64,000 nt of DNA from Euborellia annulipes (lineage: Eukaryota > Arthropoda > Insecta > Dermaptera > Anisolabididae). Shown piece by piece: positions 22,561-33,580 of the stretch. Positions within the stretch are counted from its first letter, which is position 1, and each line of letters begins with the position of its first letter. The stretch covers positions 1-64,000 of the forward strand of contig JAKCPI010005032.1 of NCBI GenBank assembly GCA_023213315.1. The letters run 5' to 3'. The position numbers and the translations under genes were made by a program. Below the pieces are notes generated by a model. That model was not told where the DNA came from. It saw nothing but the letters and a program-made list of their open reading frames with translations, and did not search any database.

Positions 22561-23359
22561 CTATTCTATCTATTGAATATGTTTAAAGATGCGCGGCTAT
22601 TTTTCCAAAATTTGTTTCTTGATTCTTTGGCTTCCCTATGATGATCATAAAAGAAAATAATTATCAAACCAATTCTGTAGTAAGAAGAAAAAATAAAAAC
22701 TAAAAAAAAAAAGTAAAAATAATATATTTTTTTTTTTTTGATGGTCGAGTTTCTCATCAAAGACGAAAAAAAGTAGAAATGATAACATCTTTAATTTATA
22801 ATAAAAGGAAAAAAGCTTGAGTCCTAAAAAATTTCAATATGCACAGGAGGTAGAGGGAGAAAGAGAGAGAGACAACATCCCAAGGGCTTTTATCGTAAAG
22901 TAACATAAATTCGTAAATGTCAATAAGGCATTAAAAAAGCCAATACCTCCCCAAGCCCCTACCCTCTTACACCCCTAAAGTCACCACTAGCAACCCCACA
23001 GGAAAAGTTGCTTGCGTTAGAAAGCAATTTAAATTTACGGGAATGGGCTGAATTGCTCAAAAGAAAAGGGTTACTTCTTAGTCCTATTTGTAGAAATATT
23101 AATACTAACCATTTTACGTTTGTTTTTAATATAAAATAAGGTTATCAAAAATTTATGCTTGGAAATTTAAAACACAATCAACATAAAAATTTTAATAATA
23201 TTTTAGAATAAATAAAGGACAAATTTATTTTGTAGTCTATATGTAAAATAAATTTTTTTTAATATGAATAAAGTAGAGATTAGTTTCAATTTGAAATTAA
23301 TATGCAAATCCCCATACGGACTGAATCTATGGAAGGAAGAGCCGGAAAATGAATTTGAA
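22561..23359. other. AT-rich spacer, nothing recognised
   Basis: GA-rich patch at 22850-22875. No gene was seen. Confidence 0.4.
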
Positions 23360-24085
23360 AAATTTGAAATACATCATTAAAGTGTACTTCAAACAATTTC
23401 CACAAAAAATTTTACTGATATACTTTTTAAAGGGCATATAAAAAACAGTTATATATTTTAATCAAAATCGTTACAGCCAATTTTGTGAAAATCGAAAAAA
23501 ACTGAAAAAGTACATCAGTACTTCAAACAATTTTTATGAAAAATTTTACTGATAGGCCCTATACTTTTTAAAGAGCATCTAAAAAATAGTTGATTTATAT
23601 GAATTTTAATCTAAAAAGAAAAGATTTAGCTATATTCTATTACCATGGCATCCATTTCTCCTATCTTTCCTACGAAGTACAAGAGTAAAGTGTGCTTCAA
23701 AAGATTTCAAGGGCAAAATGAGAATATACATCTTTTAAAGATCTTTAAGATCATGTTATAAAAATAATTGATTTAAACAAAATCGTTGGAGCGAATTTTG
23801 AGAAAATTGAAAAAACCTGAAAAAGTACATCAGTAAAGTACTAATACTTTTTGGCCGATTTTGTTTAAAAGCTTATTTTGAGTGTCCGGATGGTGCCTAC
23901 TTAAATCATTACACATAGACTGACACACGGACAACCTGACCAATTTAGGGGGCCCACTTTTTTGGACTCAGGAGACCTCAAAAGATGTATAACCATCAAA
24001 ATCTCGACATCGAATTTTTAACATGATCTCCAATACTTTCTCATATATATATTTAATGTATAGGGTATAGGGTAATAGAAAGTAA
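23360..24085 (+). repeat. Family G, rearranged copy
   Basis: Blocks of family G occur here more than once: the ACTGAAAAAGTACATCAGTA block at about 23501 and 23818, and the ATTTTACTGAT block at 23410 and 23543. GTTACCATGGCAACC is present as ATTACCATGGCATCC (about 23639). It ends with the module ATACTTTCTC ... GGGTAATAGAAAGTAAAAA. Confidence 0.7.
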
Positions 24086-24229
24086 AAAAAAAAGGTGGCA
24101 CTAAAATTACAATGTTGAATCAAAATCATAAATCAAGAAAGGTATTTATAATGTCTTTCTGTCTTGAGTGTAATTCATGTGAATTAAAAAAAAAGTTTCT
24201 GATTATATGTATTGCTTGTAATATAGGTC

Positions 24230-24262
24230 CTGAAGATGGGTGACGTTAGTCTCCGAAACGTC
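24230..24262 (+). ncRNA. Hammerhead-like motif
   Basis: CTGAAGA (24230-24236), a T, stem GGGTGAC/GTCTCC with loop GTTA and one bulge, then GAAAC and GTC. CUGANGA and GAAA are the two core boxes of the hammerhead ribozyme, and GAAAC-GUC gives the very short stem III seen in minimal type I forms of Penelope-like elements. The extra T after the first box is common to all copies here. No partner arm was found. Confidence 0.5.
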
Positions 24263-24864
24263 GACAAAGGAAAATAAAATAATTCCGGCCGAAAACAAGT
24301 CTTGTTTTTATTTGCTTTTATTATTTAAATCATAATCCCCAAAAGTAAAGAGAAAATTTCTCACTTTTAAATGAAGAATCGACAAATTTGGAGGTCTGTA
24401 TGCCACAGCAAGAGAAAAAAGTAAAAAACTCATGATTCGATCTATAAAAGAAAAAAAAATTAATGAATTATAATTTTCTGATTATTAAAATGTTAATTAA
24501 ATTAGTTAAAACTGCCTTCTATAATGCTATCTGTCTATGTAATTCATTTGGATGACATCTCCAGATTTGATTTTCGATGTCTGAACTTGTCGCTTATTAT
24601 ATCAAGTGACAGTTCTAAGAGGATGGTGTGGGTAAACATGGAGGAAATTATTTGAAAAGAAATCTAATTTACATTAATTAAATTTAGAGTTCGAAACCCA
24701 GATAATTTATAAGATTATAATATTAATTATATTCTTATTTAATTAAAAATAGCTTAAAAATGAAGAAAAAATTATTTTTAATTTAATAAAAACTTCACTA
24801 ACCAATAAACATATTCTCATATTTTTGTAACCCCACTAATAACTTAGGTACATAACTAATTTTC

Positions 24865-25150
24865 CCGAGTAAAAATCAATAAAAATGATCGAGGGATACA
24901 CACGCCCGCAGCAGGTCTGCATAGTGAACCTTGAGAGACAACACAGGGTTATTATACACGTCCACATCAGGGACACACAGGGATACACACGCCCGCACCA
25001 GAGGCACAAACAGTAGTCGGAAGTGACCAGAAGAAAAATGTGTGTCCCTGGTGCGGGCGTGTGTATCCCTGTGTGTCCCTCAAGGTTCACTATCCAGACC
25101 TGCTGCGGGCGTGTGGATCCCTTGAACATTTTTAATCATTTTTACTTGAG
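24865..25150. repeat. Family M GC-rich palindrome, copy 1
   Basis: Nested inverted repeats: GGGATACACACGCCCGCAGC and AGGTCTGCATAGTGAACCTT pair with their reverse complements at 25075-25125, and an inner GGGACACACAGGG / CACACGCCCGCACCA pair closes the centre. Copy 2 lies at about 43015-43235. After it, TCTCGAAACATCGGC (25171) resembles a degraded hammerhead-like end. Confidence 0.75.
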
Positions 25151-25761
25151 TTTAAAAATGCTGTCAAGCTCTCGAAACATCGGCAACAAAATATAAAGTT
25201 TTTTATTTTACCTAGCTGCTTTTCCCCCGAAGAATTTAAAGAACACCAACAAAAAATTTAAACATTAATAAAAGTTGAACGTTTTTTGAGCAAATACTAG
25301 AAAACAAGTTGAAATTTTATTTTAGATCCCAAAATCAAGATAGAAGAGGAGTTAAAAATTTTATTAAGACCTTCTTTCTCGAAATTTTTTGTAACTATTC
25401 CCGACATCAGTCAGTCTATTCTAAGCAAAACTGGACAGGACTTTATACTGTAAACTGGTTCATATCATTTCTCACTCGGCCCTGAGAATTATTATAAATC
25501 TTTACATTATCGTGCTGAGGCATTCGGAAATAATTTATAGACAAAATCACACATCAAATAAACATGAATAAGAGTTAATTTTGGTTTATAAGCTGTGGGT
25601 TTGAATATAATAAAGAAATAATAATAGCTGCTTAGGCTTTTTTTTATTCATCCTTCTAAATTCTGGTTTACTTAGGTAGAACTACTGAGAAATAGCTGTT
25701 ACCTGTTATGAGTAAAAAGATGTGATTTTTTAAAACAAACATTCTTGAACTGATAGTAAAC
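25151..25761. other. AT-rich spacer, nothing recognised
   Basis: No repeat or gene was identified. Confidence 0.4.
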
Positions 25762-26045
25762 TGATAGAATGGGATTCAATTAAATTATTAAAGACAATCT
25801 GGGCCGTATTAATATTTCTTGTCGACGTTTCGGGGACTTATCTTCAAAGCAAAGGTGTTAAAAAATTCTTAGCTCTGCATCTTTCAGTTATTAGAAAAGT
25901 AAGAATGTTAGTATATTTTAGAATAAATAATTTTTTTTAACACCTTTGTCCTGAAGATGGGGTTTCGTCCCCGAAACGTTGACAAGAAATATTAAAATAA
26001 TTCGGGCCGAAAAAGAAGTCTTTTATTTTAATTCATCTTCTATTC
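25762..26045. repeat. Inverted repeat with hammerhead-like motifs, pair 2
   Basis: Arms about 25762-25866 and 25931-26045. The right arm has CTGAAGA (25951-25957), a T, stem GGGG/CCCC, then GAAAC and GTT (25973-25980). The left arm has the same sequence inverted but has lost part of stem II (GGGGAC runs into TTATCTTCA), so only the right motif could fold. Confidence 0.65.
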
Positions 26046-27024
26046 AATTATTATTTATTAAGAAATTAGAAATTTAAAATAACATTTCGGTAATATTCTG
26101 AGCTGTCTGAAATTGAGGATAAATCCCATAGGGATCCCATTGACCTCATCCAAGAAGCAAGTCCCTCTAATGACCTAAGGCTCTGTGCGGAGCCCACACG
26201 TTTCCATGGTTAACACCCGCATCACATCGGGGTCATTTTACTGGATTTAAATCACCCTTTGACAATTTTAAGGAAACAAACAGAAAATAGGGAAGATCTT
26301 GCCTAGACTCATGTAAAATTTATAATAAATACAAAACAAACTTATTTCAAAGTTGTTGTAATCGAAAAACAATATTTTAAAAAGATACTACGTATGGCAT
26401 TACAGGTAATTTGTTTTCATGATTTTTGGTTTATTAGTAATGAAACAAACGAAAATTTATGTGAAATAACGCTGAAACTTTTTATAAAGTCTATACTAAA
26501 TTAAAAAAAAAAAAGAGTAAAAGAATTATGATAAAACAAAAAGGTCATATTCAAAATGAATAAAATCAATATCACTAGCGGATGCTATCATCGAACTCCA
26601 ATTTGCATTATTTTGTATGATGAAATATTTAATCTTTTTTTTTTTTAATAATTTTTAAAAATGTGAAACAATGAATCACATATATAGGTAAGAGAAAATA
26701 AAGAGTTCGTAACGCAGTAAGTCTGATACAATTTAGTTAAATATTTTTCGAGATCTATACAATACAATACACACGTAACTGCACACTTGACAAGGATGCA
26801 TGTGCAATATTTTTTACCAGCAGTGCCTGCTTTGTGCCAAATTCCCTTCGGCCCCACACGGCACAAGCATACTTGTGCAAGAAATAGCTTATGCCGAAAA
26901 CTAACCTAAAATGTCAAACTCAGAAGGTAATTTATTCGAAAATAACAAGAAATACTCACTTGCTTTGAACACAATAATTATAAATATTTAAATTGAAATT
27001 TTAAATGAATTAATACCCTATATC
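26046..27024. other. Spacer, nothing firm
   Basis: GC-richer patches at 26120-26250 and 26790-26880 do not recur in the window and show no domain. The rest is AT-rich. Confidence 0.35.
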
Positions 27025-27120
27025 AGCGGTTTCCAACCCGTGGGCCTCTGCCTACTGGTGGGCCGCGGGCTGATTGGAATTGAGCCGCGGAGGTCTAATG
27101 AAAGATAAAAATTATTACTT
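27025..27120 (+). mobile_element. hAT left end, solitary
   Basis: CAGCGGTTTCCAACCCGTGG and the following GGGCCGCGGG and GAGGTCTAATGAAAGATAAA match the left end of the hAT at 38833. No right end was found downstream. Confidence 0.6.
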
Positions 27121-27404
27121 ATAATTATAGAGTAGAAAAAAAGTCTTTCGACTTTTGTCAATTTTTAGACTTTTCCCGATTTTCTTCACTGATCTCACAA
27201 AAAGAAACGTTTTTTGATATTTTCAAAAAGGACTTTTTTTGCCTGTAAGAGACTTTTTGAAAAAGCGACTTTTATGACTGATTTTTTCAAATTTTTTAAT
27301 ATAATATGCTTTTTTTTAATTTTGCATTTTCGGCTGAGGCCATTGAGTTTTTTTCTTTTTTTTTTAATTTATTTATGGTCTTTTTTGCATCGAGGCCATT
27401 TAGA
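27121..27404. other. T-rich stretch
   Basis: Runs of GACTTTTT-like units on the plus strand, then a T run that is probably the tail of a minus-strand SINE C. No gene. Confidence 0.4.
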
Positions 27405-27730
27405 CCCGGTCCTTATTTATTCCAATTGATTTGTATCCAAATCAATTAATATATAAGGTTTTCGGAGAAAAATACACCAGCGGTTGCTTTCCACATTAAA
27501 ATAATTTATTTTGCAAATATTTCGGATTGCCCACGCATCCAAATAAAACTAGAAATTTATTATTTAGAATCTTTTATTGCTTAAAATTACCTCAAATAAT
27601 ACATAATTAATAGAACGAATATGGATAGATTGAATTGTTTCATCTGTCAAAGTTCCTCAGCATAAATCTGTTCATATTTCTTTTTCATTTCATAATTATT
27701 TGTCAATCGTATTTTTATTTTAGTTAATTT
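27340..27730. repeat. Repeat H, copy 2, with SINE C tail
   Basis: Minus-strand SINE C tail (A-rich end at 27345-27370; GGCCTCGATGC and GGTCTAAATGGCCTC on the minus strand), followed by the H blocks shared with 20150-20430. Confidence 0.6.
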
Positions 27731-28483
27731 ATTTATTCCGTTTGAAGTCTAAATGGAGATCAAAAAAAAAAAAAAAAAATTAATCAAACAGAATAGAGCA
27801 TTATTTTTTTTTTTTTTAAGAAACGTGTATTATAAAAAAAAATGATTATAAATTAAAAAAGTAATAAAACGAAAGAAACAAAATCTAATTTGACAAATAT
27901 CATTTCTAGATCGTATTTAATATGGCATCAGAAGATTATTTTGATTGGAATAGGAAGAATGAGTTGGGGGATGAATTTGGCTGCCCTCAAATAACTCAAT
28001 TTTATTATTTGCTAAGATTCCTCGGATTTTGACAGTTGTGGGAAACAAGGCACGTGACTTCACCCATTTCTCCTCTTTTCTTTTTTTTTCCTTTTGTCCA
28101 ATACTTTTTTTCTCTTCTTGTCCATTTCTCCTTGAACTATAACGATTTCTTTTGACATATTCCTTTTATTTCGACAAAAATACAACTTGATTTCCTAGAT
28201 ATTATATGAAATAGATAGGAAATAAGAAATTGGATCATGTTATTGATTTAATATTTATTTTATTTTTCATTGCTTTTGAAAATATATCTTTATTTGGAGT
28301 TGATGTGATAGGCTCCAACTAATCCATTACTCAAATTGAAATAAATTTATATAAAAGAATTATTTATTTTTTAAAACTTATTACATGAATTTATAATAAA
28401 TTTGACCCTAATATCTAATTTTTTTAATATTATTTTTGAGATATATTTATTAAATAGAAGAATTTCGATGGCTGAGTGGTAAT
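27731..28483. other. AT-rich spacer, nothing recognised
   Basis: A and T runs at 27760-27830. No gene was seen. Confidence 0.4.
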
Positions 28484-28750
28484 TATTAGGTTTAGGAAGA
28501 TGTATGGCAGCCAGCAAGTGATAAAGAAACTATTTGATTATCGTCGACGTTTCGGGATCACGTCGATCCCATCTTCAGGACGATAAACTGTTATTGTTGC
28601 TTAGATAGATGCAATTTTGGTTAATACATCTAAGCAACAATAACAGTTTATCGTCCTGAAGATGGGATCGACGTGATCCCGAAACGTCGACGATAATCAA
28701 ATAGTTTCTTTATCACTTGCTGGCTGCCATACATCTTCCTAATCCTAATG
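28484..28750. repeat. Inverted repeat (123-bp arms) with intact hammerhead-like motifs
   Basis: Arms 28484-28606 and 28628-28750 are nearly perfect reverse complements with a 21-nt loop. The right arm carries CTGAAGA (28656-28662), a T, stem GGGATC/GATCCC with loop GACGT, then GAAAC (28681-28685) and GTC. The left arm carries the same motif on the minus strand. Both motifs look complete. This is the best-kept pair in the window and could form a 123-bp hairpin in RNA. Confidence 0.8.
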
Positions 28751-29374
28751 ATATATTTTTTAATGATTTTAAATGAAATAAACCAATCAACTCAGAGGTA
28801 GACCTAAACTTATTATCAATCAATGTAAGTATAAATTAGATACAGATCTCAAAATAAAAAGGTTGCTAATTGAAATGTAATTAAAAAAAAGTCCATACTC
28901 ACTATTTGTTTTAATTAATTAAAGGGCATTTAAATAAAGTAATTTGTAAAGGAACCGAGTAAAAGACATCAAAAAGTTATTTAAAAAAAAAAAAAAGAAA
29001 ATGAAAGAAAAAGTCCTTTTGTAAAAATGCCAGCGAGCAAAGAACTTTTTCTTTTCGAGTCACGAAAAAAAAATACCAAGAAATTATGATTTTGAAACTT
29101 CTACTCAAATTTATCCACACTATTCTACTCTTTATTCATAATATTAAAACTCTATAGTATATTTTATGAACAAAAACTTTAGCACATCCTTCCTTTCAAA
29201 AAACCGCTACCCCAGAGCAATAATTCCAATAAACTCATTACAGAAAATTTTACCTCACCCATTGGTTTCAAAATTTAGATGCATCTATAAATTTTGCAAC
29301 GAAAAGAAATAATAATTTTTGCAAAAAAATTAGACTTAAACAATAACTAATCATAATAAAGTCTTCAAATGCAG
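28751..29374. other. AT-rich spacer, nothing recognised
   Basis: No repeat or gene was identified. Confidence 0.4.
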
Positions 29375-29452
29375 TTCAATGAAGCATTTCCTTTCTGAAT
29401 TAGATGCTTCCGGCTCCAAGGCAGAGGACTCATCCGGAAGTGAACTGGAAGG
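29375..29452 (+). CDS. Possible small exon, acidic and Ser-rich
   Basis: An acceptor-like AAATGCAG precedes, and a donor-like GGGTAAAA follows, a frame that reads SMKHFLSELDASGSKAEDSS and then GSELEG. Base composition is more even than the flanks, and the segment does not recur. If real it is a 78-bp exon entering and leaving in the middle of a codon. No domain is recognised, no neighbouring exon was found, and the acceptor lacks a strong pyrimidine tract. Chance remains likely. Confidence 0.15.
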
Positions 29453-29499
29453 GTAAAAAAAGGGCTTGAGTAAAGCAAAGCAAATCCAATTGGACTTAA

Positions 29500-29545
29500 G
29501 AGAGAGAGGGAGAGAGAGAGAGAGAGAGAGAGAAAAGGTATCCTT
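29500..29545. repeat. (GA)n microsatellite
   Basis: GA-rich run with a few interruptions. Confidence 0.85.
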
Positions 29546-30435
29546 TTACTCTGGCTTCAAAAGTGTTCCAACATAGCAAAAGAACCGGCGATAACCTGAT
29601 TGGCTTCAATCCAAGGGGTGCTAACCCTTACCATTTGGATGGAACCGATTGGCCATGTCTCTAGATTGACATACAAAAACAACAATTGTTCCCATGTTGG
29701 TATTGTTCATGTTGTTCTATTTGGACAAAATGTTAATGCCAGGAAAGGGAATCAATATTTTAAAGAGAGGTTTTTATCTTAATGTCAAAATGAGGTTTCT
29801 TAAAAAAATGAATATTTTTGGTATAAAAAAAAAAACATTATATAAAAGAAAATAATGTTCAACCAAGTACTAAAGCAAATAAAAAAAAAAAAAAAAAAAA
29901 AAAAATGGTTTCCATTAAAATTAAATAACTACTCTATATACTACATTCTACATTTATTCATTCATTTATTCATATACATAAAAATTAAATCCTAAATGAC
30001 GCCAGGAGTCAAAAAGGGGAAATTAAAAAATTATCTTTTGAATCTTGTTACTAATTAATAAATAAGTTAAAATTTATAAATTAAAAAAAAAAATCCCGAA
30101 AGGTGATAAGATATAAAGCACACAAGATACTTTCCTAAAACCTTTGGGCAAGTTTCTTAGTGGGTCTTAGCTCTACCCTAAAAGGTGAAGGGTTCAAACA
30201 ATTTAAACTTTTCAATTATTTCGAGCAAAACAGAGGTCCCTAAGGACCAGTGGATCCATTTCTGTACTGAGCAATAAAATTGATTTAAATTAGAGCACAA
30301 ATTTGTTGACCCGTGGTTTAATTCCTTGTTGAGACAATTTTTTTTCAATTACATATGTGAGTTAATAAAATTAATTATGTTAAAAACAAGATTTCTAATG
30401 GACCAATATGGGATAAAATTTTTTTTTAATCAGAT
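29546..30435. other. Spacer with A tract and possible SINE pieces
   Basis: A tract at 29880-29905 follows ACCAAGTACTAAAGCAAATA, which resembles 34209-34235. At 29985-30010 a SINE C-like AAATCCTAAATGACGCCAGG occurs. A weak tRNA-like stretch lies at 30155-30205 (GGGTTCAAACA). The 60-codon frame at 29600 has no known domain. Confidence 0.35.
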
Positions 30436-30540
30436 TTAATTAAATATTTATCGGATTGCCTGGGATCCGAACCCTTGTCTTTTGAGGTTATCAATATTGA
30501 CAATGTCATAAACTTTAACCTCTCGTCCACAGAGGAGGGG
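30436..30540 (-). repeat. SINE A head fragment
   Basis: On the minus strand: GTGGACGAGAGGTTAAAG as A-box region, GGGTTCGGATCCCAGGCAAT as B box and beyond, then CCGATAAA. The body is missing. Confidence 0.6.
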
Positions 30541-30631
30541 TATAATTATATTATTTCTTATATTATCTATTAAACTAAAGTTGATAAAAATTATATTCGC
30601 ATTTATTGTCGGCTTCTGATGCTAAAAGATA

Positions 30632-32300
30632 CACTGTAAAAAAAAATATGAATTTTCATTCATATCTCATAAACTTTGGTGGTTTAATTTTAATAGACCA
30701 GGATATGAGCTAAAATTAATATACAAGTATATGAATAAGTATCGCTTTAAAAAAAATATGAATTTTCCTTCTTTTTTCAATTACTTTTCGTAGTTTAATT
30801 TTAATACACCCAGGATGTGAAATAAAATTAATATAAAAGTTTATGAACAAATTACCAACTTTTAAACTTATCTTTTTCTTTGTGTGCCGCCAAATTTTGA
30901 AATCGTTAAAAGTGCACTGCGCGACAAGTTGAGAATCACTGGTCTAAACGTTCTCAAATAACTCGACTACCTCAAGGAATTTTTATTAATATTATTTTAT
31001 AATTATTTTAAGGAAACTTGAAATTATTCTTTTAAAATTTATTTCACAAATCTAAATTTTTTAAATTCTGGTTTGAAATTCGCCCTCTAAACTATTTAAA
31101 TATTTATGAAGTATATTAAAATCATACTAATTAAATAATTTTTATAAAGTAATTCAACTAAATAGCTATAGAAATTAAAATTAAAATTAACAATTTCACC
31201 AAAATAATTAATTTTAAAATATACAAGAAATTGGTTAGGTTGGCACCAGGTTGGCACCAAACCTTGACCAAATTCTGTTTTTGAAGTAGCTGATTTAACG
31301 CATAGATAATTGAAAGTGTATTATTATTTAAAATGAAATATAAATATTTAATCAATATATTGAAATAGGAACATTTTACTAACAAAATCGTAAGTATTGA
31401 ATTTGAATTTTTTCATTGAAATTTTTTTTTTTCTCAATTTCAAATCAATTATTGTTTGTCATTTTTCAGGTGAGGTTAGTTTATACTCCAGCCAGGGAAT
31501 AAACTCCAAACTGCAATGAAAATGTAACTCTTTATTTCTTCTCAAAGAAGATGAAAATCGACATATTTTTTGTATTAAATAATTAAAATGATTTGTATTT
31601 GTGTTAAATTTACTTGGAAATGTATAAAAATTTATTTTTTGATACAAATTTATTATTTTAATACTTTAATTTGTTTTATTATTTAGTAAAATTGTATATT
31701 TTAATATAATATAATTTTTTTTTAATAAATAAAAAATAAAATAAATAAAAAAAACTATTATTTCACCTAGACCACTCACTTTCCCTCAAAACTATAAACT
31801 CGTAAGGACTTTAATTTTTGTTTATTAAAGCTTTTGTGGTTTGAAATATTATTATTAGGAGAATTTTTAATTATAGACCACATATTTGTATTAAATATTT
31901 ATTAAAAATATATATATTTGTACAGTATTTATATATTTTTAATAAATATTTAATACAAATATCAAATATGTGGTCTATAATTAAAAGTTCTCCTACTTTC
32001 ATTTTTCACAAAAAAGTAAATTATTTCTCATAAACCCGTAATTTAAATTTCATATACCAAAAATGAATTTATTCATATACCCGTAATTTAAATTTCATAT
32101 ACCAAAAATGAATTTATTCATATAACCGAAAATGAATTTTTTCATATACCCGAATATGAAAAATTTCATATCTGGGTTTGTGAAAGTTCATTTTTGGTAT
32201 ATGACCTTTCTCATATACCCAAAATGAATATTCATAAACAGTTTGTGTAACAGACTTCCTATACATGTGTATGAATATGGCTCGAAAATTTTTAACAGTG
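30632..32300. mobile_element. TA-flanked element L, copy 1 (1669 bp)
   Basis: Starts CACTGTAAAAAAAAATATG and ends TTTTTAACAGTG, with TA on both outer sides (30630-30631, 32301-32302), as for Tc1/mariner-type MITEs. A doubled unit of about 110 bp lies at 30640-30855. At 32036-32130 a unit of about 45 bp (CCCGTAATTTAAATTTCATA) is repeated. A hAT-like end (rc CAGTGATTCTCAACTTG, near 30928-30944) and a palindrome (31858) lie inside. No transposase frame. Confidence 0.6.
31858..31993. mobile_element. Palindromic MITE (136 bp), TA-flanked
   Basis: GGAGAATTTTTAATTATAGA and its near-complement form the ends of one long hairpin; TA lies on both sides. Arms pair over about 60 bp around an AT-rich loop near 31925. 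Confidence 0.75.
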
Positions 32301-32907
32301 TATAGAAACAATTTTCCTTCTATTATTTTTACTGGCATTTTTATAAAAATAAGCTTATTCATATCATATAAACCATAAGGTTGATCTTTCATTGTGACAG
32401 ACATTTTCATTTTTCCTAAATCATTAAAATTGCTATTAGCTCATAAAGGGATAAATGAAAATTCTTTGAGCATGAGATATGTACAATACTCCATGAGTAA
32501 ATCCGATCTCATGTTTATATTTCCTCTTGAATGTCACAAATTGCTTTGAATGCTATTGCATTGCTCTATATGGTCCTTTAGTAGAGTGAAGTGTTGGGAC
32601 TCTCTGTTTTCCAATTAGGGAATCAGTAGAATTACTGGGATTCTACTGTATATGCTCATATGCGGATGGATCATTTATGCAAAAATAAACAATTGGCAAG
32701 AAATATCAAAAAAGAAGTAAGAAAAGATATATTAATAGAAGTCAGATGCATTGAGAGCAATTCACAAGCAGGTAGAAGGCCATAATTAAATAAAATATTT
32801 ATTTAGTATATAATTCTAAAAAGGCTTAAAAAGAAAGGTGGAAACTTATTAATTAATAATAGGAAAAGTGCAAAAAGCACATAATCTTTATTGTTGTTTT
32901 TTTATTT
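32301..32907. other. Spacer, nothing recognised
   Basis: No exon-like frame or shared repeat was identified. Confidence 0.4.
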
Positions 32908-33080
32908 TTTTATTTTATTTATTCAACCCAATGGCGATGTTTCGGTCGTCTTCATGGCTATAATCAAATGGTTGTATATGTACCATGTTTATACACCACG
33001 TCTTGTACTCCATTAGATACGTGAGGAGAGTTACATAGACGATCGAAACGTCGCTGTGAGTTCGAATAAAATAAAGAAAA
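32908..33080. repeat. Degraded inverted repeat with hammerhead-like ends
   Basis: Left (minus): TGAAGACGACCGAAACATCG, where the stem is gone. Right (plus): GACGATCGAAACGTCGC. Both are followed by related A/T-rich stretches ending in ATAAAATAAA. Worn version of the pairs at 18693 and 28484. Confidence 0.45.
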
Positions 33081-33580
33081 AAATCAGGTGTGACTGGTCG
33101 CACACAACTTTTCTTACCTTTGGTAAGATAAGTTGTGTTCTGTGCTTGTCATTCCAGTTTTTTGTGTCGATGTATATTTAGTTTTTTTTTTTTTTTAATA
33201 AAAACACTCACACTTTTTCCCATTTCGCTTACACTCACACACACATGCACCCAGTCTTTTCGGCAACTTAAGCCATATAAGACTTTATAAGATAACCGTT
33301 ATTATGTATATCCCATATAAATGACCATATTTAGTTTTTGCCAATATATTCAAATTCAAGGTGTAAAATTTATAAACATAAGAAAATATTTATATTTTGT
33401 TACCATCTCCTATCCCCATTCTCCTATCTTTCCTATGAAGTACAAGAGTAAAGTGTGCTAAGTACATAATACATTTTAAGGAACATCTAAAAAATAATTG
33501 ATTTATGAATTTTAATCAAAATCGTTGGAGCTAATTTTGAGAAAATCGAAAAAAAAACTGAAAAAGTGCATAAAAAGACC
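33080..33580 (+). repeat. Family G copy with SINE insert
   Basis: Begins with the hairpin ATCAGGTGTGACTGGTCGCA ... TTGTCATTCCAG, then GTGTCGATGTATATTTAG, a SINE insert, and continues GTAAAATTTATAAAC, TATGAAGTACAAGAGTAAAG, AAAATCGTTGGAGC. Confidence 0.75.
33187..33326 (-). repeat. SINE A, 5'-truncated, with target-site duplication
   Basis: The 13-bp duplication ATATTTAGTTTTT flanks it (33174-33186 and 33327-33339). On the minus strand it has ATAACGGTTATC, GTTGCCGAAAAGACTGGGTG, the GT-rich part and an A tail. The tRNA head and palindrome are absent, as in 5' truncation during target-primed insertion. It lies inside family G. Confidence 0.85.
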
